In this document: positions 1 through 5,706 of the stretch, in pieces
How positions within the stretch are numbered: position 1 is the stretch's first letter
Layout: each line of letters begins with the position of its first letter
NCBI GenBank assembly: GCA_946886125.1
Contig: CAMPHY010000009.1
Location: 1 to 15,748 of the forward strand
Length of the DNA: 15,748 bases
DNA from: an uncultured Candidatus Saccharibacteria bacterium
GTDB taxonomy: Bacteria > Patescibacteria > Saccharimonadia > Saccharimonadales > UBA6022
Direction of reading: 5' to 3'
Position numbers and translations under genes: made by a program
The notes under the pieces: model-generated
Seen by the model: the letters and a program-made list of their open reading frames with translations, nothing else
The model's database searches: none
Told to the model about the DNA's origin: nothing

Positions 1-10
1 GATGAAACAT
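1..10 (-). CDS. Possible start of a further gene in the TasA-like unit (partial)
   Basis: On the minus strand an ATG at 10..8 follows an SD-like AGGGTGG, 18 nt after the stop codon of the preceding gene. Only three codons are inside the window, so the product cannot be identified. In Bacillus the TasA locus also contains the signal peptidase sipW, which would be one thing to look for here. This call rests only on position and the SD-like sequence. Confidence 0.2.
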
Positions 11-28
11 ACGATCCACCCTGCGTTA

Positions 29-463
29 TTACGGAGTGTTCGTTTCATGTACTTCTTCCTCTTCTTCGATAGGTGGAATGATTGACTCATCCGACGGCGT
101 AACAAGCGATGGTGCCTCTGTAATTACCTCAAGTGCCTCAACCGGATCTGATGTCGGAGAAGCTGACGGGCTTTCGATAGGCACTTCAGCATCTGATTGA
201 GCCACTGGTTGTGGTTCAATCGCAGTTGGCGCTACCTCAGGTACTGGTTGTACCTGCACTGGAACAACTGGCGCCCCCAATGGAGACTGTTCGGTCCGCA
301 GACTTGGCTGCGGATCGAGTGGTTCAGGTATTACAACCTGAATGCTCAGCTGCCCGGAACGGACATCTTGAAAACTTGCATTGGTCGTGGGAAGAGTTGC
401 AAACAAACAACCCACAGCACCGATCGCTACTCCTGAAAGCAGCGTATTCTTGCGCAAGCGCAT
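29..463 (-). CDS. Secreted Pro/Glu-rich protein with a TasA-like N-terminus
   Basis: This 144-residue protein has an N-terminal hydrophobic segment (about residues 8-29) followed by PTTNASF and a short stretch ending GQLSI. The neighbouring TasA-like protein has PTTGADF and a similar following strand at the same place, so both probably use the same secretion and processing route, cleaving near Ala29. From about residue 45 the protein is rich in Pro, Glu, Val and Ser and ends in a run of five Glu; it lacks the rest of the TasA fold. It has a good SD (AGAAGGAG, about 7 nt before ATG) and ends in TAA. It lies downstream of the TasA-like gene in the same direction, about 170 nt away, with a large hairpin between. 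By analogy with TapA beside TasA it could be a minor fibre, cap or wall-contacting component, but that is inference; no enzymatic domain is recognisable. Confidence 0.75.
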   Translation of the reverse strand: MRLRKNTLLSGVAIGAVGCLFATLPTTNASFQDVRSGQLSIQVVIPEPLDPQPSLRTEQSPLGAPVVPVQVQPVPEVAPTAIEPQPVAQSDAEVPIESPSASPTSDPVEALEVITEAPSLVTPSDESIIPPIEEEEEVHETNTP

Positions 464-630
464 TATTACTCCTTCTGATGGAAACGAGGTGAATTGTCTA
501 TGGACGTGTGCGTAAGATCCAGAAAATGTTTCAGAACCTTACGTTCATTTCAATAGATGTGTTGGGGTGCAGTAGGCACTCATCTTCCTTTGAAGGAAGA
601 GAGTGCCTACTGCGTTGAACAACCCAGAGG
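464..630 (-). other. Intergenic leader between the TasA-like gene and its downstream partner
   Basis: The 167-nt gap contains the large hairpin described separately, a 6-bp inverted repeat (CGTAAG at 511-516 with CTTACG at 538-543), and the SD of the downstream gene. I do not see a convincing -35/-10 pair, so the downstream gene is probably cotranscribed with the TasA-like gene. Confidence 0.4.
569..613 (-). promoter_or_regulatory. Long perfect hairpin 3' of the TasA-like gene
   Basis: Two 13-nt arms (569-581 and 601-613) are perfectly complementary. The 18 nt between 583 and 600 fold further (TCTTCC with GGAAGA and inner pairs), leaving one bulged base at 582. It starts 17 nt after the TasA-like stop codon. 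No T-run follows on either strand, so it does not look like a classic intrinsic terminator. A 3' stabiliser or partial terminator that keeps the upstream mRNA more abundant than the downstream one is the best guess. Confidence 0.7.
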
Positions 631-1155
631 CTACTTCTGGTTGAGCGTGACCGTGGCGATCGCGCCCACCTTGGTTCCCTGCCACTCGTTGCCGGCCGAC
701 TGATCGAGTTCAACCCGAAGGTTGAAAGCCCGAGTCTGACCTGGCTCCACCGTGCCGAGCACGATGGTCGAGATGTTGGCGGCCGGAGCGGGAGCCACGA
801 TGCCGTCGACACCGATACGCAGGAGATTGGCATTCTGGCCGTTGTTGGGCGCGAACGAAACTCCACTGATCGGTGCACCGATACTGGCATCGGCGGCAAT
901 GCTGCCGGTGTTGGTGACGTAGAACGTCTGGACCTGCGACTGACCGGGTGCCAGGTTGGCAAAGTCGAGATCGAAGGTTCCAGCGGACTCCTTGTTGTCG
1001 GTCAAGCCGATGGACAGCGTAGCAGTGTTGATGTCAACACGCCCCGTGTCACTGGCGCTGAAATCGGCACCGGTAGTTGGTACGAGTACCAATCCAGTGA
1101 TGAGTGCAGCTCCGGCAATTCCGCCAGCGATCTTCTTCGTGGTGCTGAGGGACAT
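631..1155 (-). CDS. TasA/camelysin-like secreted fibre-subunit protein
   Basis: This 174-residue protein has a signal segment (residues 1-30, KK at 7-8, hydrophobic 9-26, then PTTGADF). A compact beta-sandwich-like body follows, with features of the TasA/camelysin family (peptidase M73-like): a mature N-terminus starting DFSASDTG, a strand VDINTATLSIG, the turn NLAPGQ (67-72), VTNTGSIAA (80-88), and a final strand after NEWQGTKVG ending near the C-terminus. In Bacillus, TasA-family proteins are processed by SipW and polymerise into extracellular matrix fibres. The gene has a strong promoter and an SD (AAGGGG, about 7 nt from ATG). It is GC-rich: bases 661-780 are 63% G+C, against about 42% in a sample of ileS. 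That could mean codon selection for high expression or a different origin. The fold assignment is from sequence style; fibre formation is inferred. Confidence 0.8.
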   Translation of the reverse strand: MSLSTTKKIAGGIAGAALITGLVLVPTTGADFSASDTGRVDINTATLSIGLTDNKESAGTFDLDFANLAPGQSQVQTFYVTNTGSIAADASIGAPISGVSFAPNNGQNANLLRIGVDGIVAPAPAANISTIVLGTVEPGQTRAFNLRVELDQSAGNEWQGTKVGAIATVTLNQK

Positions 1156-1271
1156 GATAGTCCCCTTTCTTCGGCTTTACCCGAATAGTAGTTGTAAAAC
1201 AATGAGTGTAAAACAGTACCGCCCCAAAAGATCTGGGTTGTTCCTCATGACTAGCACGAGTTACCTGCATC

Positions 1272-1300
1272 AGCATACGCCTTCAATAAACATATGTCAA
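1272..1300 (-). promoter_or_regulatory. Strong promoter of the TasA-like gene
   Basis: On the minus strand TTGACA (1300-1295) and TATGCT (1277-1272) are separated by exactly 17 nt. An A-rich stretch with seven consecutive A, resembling an UP element, lies just upstream, beyond 1301. The predicted start is near 1265, giving a 5' UTR of about 110 nt. That UTR carries a 9-nt direct repeat (TGTAAAACA on the plus strand at 1193-1201 and 1207-1215) and a small TTCGG/CCGAA hairpin close to the SD. Confidence 0.8.
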
Positions 1301-1327
1301 CACTTTTTTTATATTTCGCAATACCCC

Positions 1328-4174
1328 TTATGCTTTTTGTAACGTGATCTTCAGAGGTGAGCCTTCTACCTTTACGTCTATTTGATAGTCATAAATATCG
1401 TCATCGACTGCGGTGGCTAACGTCTCGGCTGCAATAACTGACCCATGCTCATCAATTGCCCGCAGCACATCATCTTCCGCAGATGCGAGGCTGAGACAAA
1501 TGCGGTCATCGACATTTAGCCCGGCATTTTTACGAGCACTTTGTACGTGGCGGATGATTTCGCGCATCAGCCCTTCACTTTTCAGTTCAGGCGTCAGCTC
1601 AAGATCAAGCACCAATTCTTCTCCTTGAAGCACAGATTTTACATTCAATTCTTCGGTGAGTATTTCCGTAAAATCAACAAACTCACCAAATGTAGGAATT
1701 GCCACGCTCGCAAGTGGCTGACGCACTTTCATACGTTCTTTAGCACGAATACTCAGTCCAGCATTAACATATTCACGCACGGTTTCCATGTCATTAACTA
1801 CGAGTTCATTGACATGTCCTGATTTTGGCCAATCCAGTAAGTGCACACTTTCGCCGCCAGTGAGTTTTTGGTAAAGTTCTTCGGCAAGAAACGGCGTAAA
1901 TGGTGCCATTACTTGTGACAGCTGCACAAGCACGTAATGAAGAGTTCGGTAGGCATTATTCTTATCGGTATCATCACCTGATTTCCAGAAACGGCGCCGT
2001 GATCGACGGACGTACCAGTTTGAAGCATCCTCGATAAATGGCAGGATCGGCTTTACGGCATTTGGAATGTCATACGCATCAAGGTGCTTTTCTACTTCCG
2101 AAGTGAGTTGATGCATACGACTGACAATCCACTGATCGAGCGGATTTTCAAGCTGATCAGTTGGATCACTTGTATCGCCGTCCCACTCCCACTTATCGAC
2201 TTCGGCGTACATTGTAAAGAAGTCATACATATTCCAGATCATGCTCAATTTGCGTGCGACATCACCGACTTCTTTATCCTGCAGCGCAAAATCTTCTCCG
2301 TTAAGAAGCGGGCTCTGGAGGAGCAAGAATCGAAGACTATCGGCTGAGAACTTGTCCATTAGTTCATTTGGATCGGTGTAGTTTCCATAGCTTTTACTCA
2401 TCTTACGCCCATCATTACCCGCCACGTTACCAGTAACGATTACATTTTTAAATGAATTTTCACCAAACAGTGCCACACTCATGGAGTGCATATAATAAAA
2501 CCACGCACGCACCTGACCGATATACTCTACAATGAAATCTCCAGGAAAATTAGCTTCAAACTTGGCTTTATTTTCGAACGGATAATGGAACTGTGCAAAA
2601 GGCATACTGCCCGCTTCAAACCAGCTGTCCATTACTTTGTCGATACGTGTATATGTCTCTCCTTCAAGTTCAAATGTGATGTCATCAACCCATGGGCGAT
2701 GATAATCATCGAGCTCTTGTCCAGATAGCTCTTTTAGTTCAGCGTAACTTCCGACAACTTTCACCTTGCCAGTTTCAGACTTCCAGACTGGCATCGCCGT
2801 TGCCCAGAAGCGATCGCGTGACAAGTTCCAATCCGGTGCTTGTTCGATTGTTTTTGCAAAACGACCTTTTTTCACATGATCCGGGAACCAGTTGATATTA
2901 CCGTTTTGCTCAAGCATTGTCTCGCGCTGCTCATCGATATCCATAAACCAGCTTGGATGCGCTCGGTACATCAGCCGCGTACCACAGCGGTGACAGTGCG
3001 GATAACTGTGACGATAATAATCAATCTTCCAGACGATACCACGTTCTTTGAGTTCTTTGGCGATTGGCTTGTTCGCCTCCCATACATTTTGACCTTCCCA
3101 GTCACTCTCGGTGTAATGCCCATTCTCATCAATCACATGTACTACGGGAATTTTTTCTTTTCGCGCTAGCTCAAAGTCCTCTTCGCCATAAGCGGGCGCA
3201 AGATGTACGATGCCAGACCCGCTATCAGTCGTCACATAATCGGCATGCCAAATTTTATGCGCATTACCGCCGCGATGCTCGCCAAGAATTGGTTCATACT
3301 CTTTTCCAACCAGCTCCTCACCCGTTAGTTCGCGCACGACTTCATACTGTAGTGGTTGATGTTTTTCGTCCGTCAGCACCTGCTCGACAAGATCTTTAGC
3401 AAGAATCAATTGCTCATCGCCAAGTGTGACCTGTACATATTTAACATCTTTATGTACGGCTACGGCGGTATTTGCCGGCAGTGTCCATGGAGTCGTCGTC
3501 CAGGCGAGCAATGATATATTCTCGCTGGCGAGCTTAAATTTCACATACACACTTGGGTCCGTAACATCTTGGTACGCACCAGCGTCCATCGTCACCTCTG
3601 CTTTTGAAAGTGGCGTCGCATCAAGCGTACAGTACATGAGTACCTTTTCACCTTCATAAATCTTGCCTTTTTCATAAAGAGTTTTAAATGCCCACCATAC
3701 CGATTCCATGTATTCTTTATCCATGGTTTTATATGCACCCTTAAAATCAACCCATCGACCAATTCGATCAACCGTGTCTTCCCAAAGACTACTGGTTTGC
3801 ACCATATTTTCACGACATGCAAGAATATACTTTTCAATACCGTAATCCAGCACTTCTTCACGTGAGTTAATGCCGAGCTTCTTTTCAGTATAGCGTTCTG
3901 CCGGCAGCCCGTGACAGTCCCATCCCCAGACTCGCTCTACTCGCTTGCCTTTCATTGTTTGGTAACGAGGCACAACGTCTTTTACAATAGAGCTTAGTAG
4001 TGTTCCGTGATGTGGTACGCCAGAAATAAACGGCGGGCCATCGTAGAATACATAACTGTTGTCAGATGAACGCTGTTCAATTGATTTTTCAAATGTTTTA
4101 TTCTTTTTCCACTGTTGGACGAGATCCTTCTCGTATTCAAGTGCACGGCGGCGAGTGTTAGCTTTAAACTTCAT
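1328..4174 (-). CDS. ileS: Isoleucyl-tRNA synthetase, eukaryote-like (IleRS2) type
   Basis: This cytoplasmic class I synthetase charges tRNA-Ile. Over 948 residues it shows GPPFISG (46-52) followed by the HIGH-equivalent HHGT (55-58), WGWDCHGLP (84-92), the CP1 editing domain with AWTTTPWTLP (224-233) and SGIVHLAPAYGEEDF (320-334), a paired-Cys element HCHRC (393-397), KMSKS (591-595), the helical anticodon-binding domain (about 675-830) and a C-terminal DUF5915-like region (about 835-945). The PH-x-G spacing and overall layout match the eukaryotic/IleRS2 branch, many members of which resist mupirocin. The last position of the HIGH motif is Thr rather than His. The start overlaps the acetyltransferase gene by 11 nt and has an SD (AAGGAG) inside it, so the two are translationally linked. 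Control is by the upstream T-box. The assignment is very secure. Confidence 0.98.
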   Translation of the reverse strand: MKFKANTRRRALEYEKDLVQQWKKNKTFEKSIEQRSSDNSYVFYDGPPFISGVPHHGTLLSSIVKDVVPRYQTMKGKRVERVWGWDCHGLPAERYTEKKLGINSREEVLDYGIEKYILACRENMVQTSSLWEDTVDRIGRWVDFKGAYKTMDKEYMESVWWAFKTLYEKGKIYEGEKVLMYCTLDATPLSKAEVTMDAGAYQDVTDPSVYVKFKLASENISLLAWTTTPWTLPANTAVAVHKDVKYVQVTLGDEQLILAKDLVEQVLTDEKHQPLQYEVVRELTGEELVGKEYEPILGEHRGGNAHKIWHADYVTTDSGSGIVHLAPAYGEEDFELARKEKIPVVHVIDENGHYTESDWEGQNVWEANKPIAKELKERGIVWKIDYYRHSYPHCHRCGTRLMYRAHPSWFMDIDEQRETMLEQNGNINWFPDHVKKGRFAKTIEQAPDWNLSRDRFWATAMPVWKSETGKVKVVGSYAELKELSGQELDDYHRPWVDDITFELEGETYTRIDKVMDSWFEAGSMPFAQFHYPFENKAKFEANFPGDFIVEYIGQVRAWFYYMHSMSVALFGENSFKNVIVTGNVAGNDGRKMSKSYGNYTDPNELMDKFSADSLRFLLLQSPLLNGEDFALQDKEVGDVARKLSMIWNMYDFFTMYAEVDKWEWDGDTSDPTDQLENPLDQWIVSRMHQLTSEVEKHLDAYDIPNAVKPILPFIEDASNWYVRRSRRRFWKSGDDTDKNNAYRTLHYVLVQLSQVMAPFTPFLAEELYQKLTGGESVHLLDWPKSGHVNELVVNDMETVREYVNAGLSIRAKERMKVRQPLASVAIPTFGEFVDFTEILTEELNVKSVLQGEELVLDLELTPELKSEGLMREIIRHVQSARKNAGLNVDDRICLSLASAEDDVLRAIDEHGSVIAAETLATAVDDDIYDYQIDVKVEGSPLKITLQKA

Positions 4175-4703
4175 CTTGAGTGTCTCCTTTTCGTATCATT
4201 TTTACTTCTGGAATTTTATCAGCAAATAACACTTCCGAATTGGGTATTTCCATAAACCCCCACTTGCGATAAAAAGCCTTGGCACGTTCATTATATGCCA
4301 CCACGCCTAGCTCAATTGGCTTTGAAGCATCAAACCATTCGATAGCACGTTGCATTAGCTGCCCCGCGATACCCGATCCATGATACTCTTTATCAACATA
4401 CAGCGATCCAACATGTTGCGTGCCATTCTCATCGACATACGGTGATGTCACGCCGATCACTTCACCACGACTATCTTTGGCTACCCAAGCAGCGGTTTTG
4501 GCGTTATCAAAGCGCTCACGCCTACGTTCCATACGTTCAGAGGAAAGCTGTTCTTGATTACGAGCTTCAATCCACTCATGAGTTACCCCGAAGTCGTTAT
4601 TCACATAAGTATCAAGCCATGACTCTAAGCGCATATGCGTCGCCGCCTCGATATCATCAAGACTCATTGCATCAATCGTAAATACTTTGGGCTCTTTTTC
4701 CAT
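4164..4703 (-). CDS. GNAT-family N-acetyltransferase
   Basis: This 179-residue single-domain GNAT protein shows the acetyl-CoA pyrophosphate-binding loop as VDKEYHGSGIAGQLM (103-117, the Q/RxxGxG/A motif A) and the motif B region NERAKAFYRKWGF (138-150) with the usual Tyr after AF. The substrate cannot be deduced; it could acetylate a protein N-terminus, an amino acid or a small molecule. It is the first gene behind the T-box leader and overlaps ileS by 11 nt, so it is induced with ileS when tRNA is uncharged. That link to tRNA status is unusual and suggests a role tied to translation or to detoxifying an aminoacyl compound, but this is inference. A weak SD (GAAAGGA) precedes the ATG. Confidence 0.9.
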   Translation of the reverse strand: MEKEPKVFTIDAMSLDDIEAATHMRLESWLDTYVNNDFGVTHEWIEARNQEQLSSERMERRRERFDNAKTAAWVAKDSRGEVIGVTSPYVDENGTQHVGSLYVDKEYHGSGIAGQLMQRAIEWFDASKPIELGVVAYNERAKAFYRKWGFMEIPNSEVLFADKIPEVKMIRKGDTQDEV

Positions 4704-4720
4704 ATATTCCTTTCGTTAGA

Positions 4721-4752
4721 AAACAAAAAATCCCTGTCTAGTCACTGGAATC
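4721..4752 (-). terminator. T-box attenuator terminator
   Basis: On the minus strand ATTCC (4751-4747) can pair with GGGAT (4734-4730), one G-T pair included, with a short GT/AC extension inside the loop. The hairpin is followed by T6 and then GTTTTC. The 5' arm is part of the antiterminator 3' strand. The stem is short, so the exact terminator fold is uncertain; the T-run and the overlap support it. Confidence 0.65.
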
Positions 4753-4915
4753 CGATTGCTCGGACGGTACCATCCAGTTTCTAAAAAGAGATTCTTTCTA
4801 GCGCTTAGTTGTTCGCCGTATCGTCGCGTATACGCTGAGTTCTAATAAGTTATTCACCGTTCTTCCCAGGTAACTTCGCGGTTGATAGCCGCTCACTTGC
4901 CTATGCAAAATGTTA
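4721..4915 (-). promoter_or_regulatory. T-box riboswitch leader upstream of GNAT-ileS
   Basis: The antiterminator is nearly textbook on the minus strand. Helix A1 is ACTGGA (4778-4773) with TCCAGT (4749-4744). The 7-nt bulge TGGTACC (4772-4766) would pair with the tRNA acceptor end. Helix A2 is GTCCGA (4765-4760) with TCGGAT (4755-4750), closed by a GCAA tetraloop. The 3' arm overlaps the start of a terminator hairpin that ends in T6, so the two are mutually exclusive. The 5' part (about 4915-4845) can form a stem I base from TAATAA and TTATTA. It also contains a hairpin GCGG/CCGC (4892-4878) whose 7-nt loop holds ATC, an Ile codon, at 4886-4884. Known T-boxes of this type raise expression when uncharged cognate tRNA binds; here the cognate is presumably tRNA-Ile because ileS lies downstream. 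The antiterminator is certain by pattern; the specifier is tentative. Confidence 0.92.
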
Positions 4916-4921
4916 TTACTG

Positions 4922-4950
4922 ATTATAGCGTAGCATTCGCAGAACCTCAA
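4922..4950 (-). promoter_or_regulatory. Promoter of the T-box/GNAT/ileS unit
   Basis: On the minus strand TTGAGG (4950-4945) and a perfect TATAAT (4927-4922) are 17 nt apart. The predicted start is near 4915, just at the 5' base of the T-box stem I. It sits immediately after the stop codon of the upstream surface gene, with no terminator between them, so read-through from the surface operon would also have to pass the T-box. Confidence 0.8.
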
Positions 4951-4959
4951 GCAGCAGAG

Positions 4960-5706
4960 TTATTTGAGTCGTCGTATATACCCCACTACGGCAAATCCAC
5001 CGGCGGTTAATAAACCGGCCCCCACTATACCGACTACTAGCTTTGGCGTATTTGTGTGAATTTTATCAACATCACGTTGATCTACAGTGATGAAATCTGG
5101 AAGTAAAAATAATTCAGCTTGTGGCGGCGATTGCGCAGTAGGCAGCGCAACAGTCGTAGGTAACGGCGATGACGGTATACTTTCATTATCTACTCCTTCT
5201 CTCTTAGTAATGGGCTGGATAATTTCAGGCCCTTCTTCTGATTGCTGCCGAGGTATCACCAACGTAGCGCCCGTTGCATTACGCAACAACACATCGTCAA
5301 ACGTCTTTGTTTCTATAGCAATATTATAGGTTCCCGGCATTAGCTGTATATCTTCCAGAGAAAGAATGAGAGTCCAACTATTTCCAACGGCCGTAAGCTG
5401 AAAATTATCTCCAAGTGTATACCAATAATTGCCTACTCCAATGCGCAACATGGCGGTTTGATTTGCAAGATAAAAACCGCGTATAAGCAACCTACCCTTG
5501 CTCAGTTGAACATCATGAAGCGTCGGAACGATTTGACGATAACAAGCATCGTCGACAGCATTTTCGTTTAACTGTGCAGAAGTATACGTACATAGTAGAG
5601 GCTTGATTTCTTGACGCAGTTGAACTTGCTGAGCATTTACAACCATGCCGCCAACCACAACGGCCATTACACTGCAGAATAACCCCGCACACAACAGCTT
5701 CATCAT
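4960..5706 (-). CDS. Secreted beta-sandwich protein with C-terminal membrane anchor
   Basis: This 248-residue protein has a signal peptide (about 1-25). A probable Ig-like or similar beta domain (about 60-152) contains GRLLIRGFYL, the strand pair around NYWYTLGDNF, and LMPGTYNIAIE. A Pro/Ser/Thr-rich spacer (about 155-200) follows, then a C-terminal hydrophobic helix (221-243) ending in IRRLK, which puts the tail in the cytoplasm. Cys39 and Cys55 flank an insert and could form a disulfide. Its ATGATG start overlaps the stop of the giant RCC1 gene (ATGA overlap), so it is the last gene of the surface operon. In position and build it resembles the small anchored member of Csc/WxL clusters, although it uses a membrane helix instead of an LPXTG signal. 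I do not recognise a specific family. Confidence 0.82.
   Translation of the reverse strand: MMKLLCAGLFCSVMAVVVGGMVVNAQQVQLRQEIKPLLCTYTSAQLNENAVDDACYRQIVPTLHDVQLSKGRLLIRGFYLANQTAMLRIGVGNYWYTLGDNFQLTAVGNSWTLILSLEDIQLMPGTYNIAIETKTFDDVLLRNATGATLVIPRQQSEEGPEIIQPITKREGVDNESIPSSPLPTTVALPTAQSPPQAELFLLPDFITVDQRDVDKIHTNTPKLVVGIVGAGLLTAGGFAVVGYIRRLK

Noticed and set aside
569..613. Intrinsic terminator after the TasA-like gene
   Set aside because: The stem is excellent but no T-run follows on the minus strand, so I kept it only as a hairpin of uncertain role.
531..962. 143-residue minus-strand frame overlapping the TasA-like gene
   Set aside because: It is Arg/Ser/Pro-rich, typical of an out-of-frame reading of a GC-rich gene, and has no SD or domain.
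631..1155. Mobile element bringing in the GC-rich TasA-like gene
   Set aside because: No transposase, terminal inverted repeats or target-site duplication is visible; expression-driven codon use is a simpler explanation.
1413..3659. Plus-strand open frames opposite ileS
   Set aside because: They lie inside a full-length, motif-complete ileS and show no protein-family features.
4704..4959. tRNA gene or small protein in the gap upstream of the acetyltransferase
   Set aside because: No cloverleaf and no credible frame; the T-box leader accounts for the conserved-looking structure.
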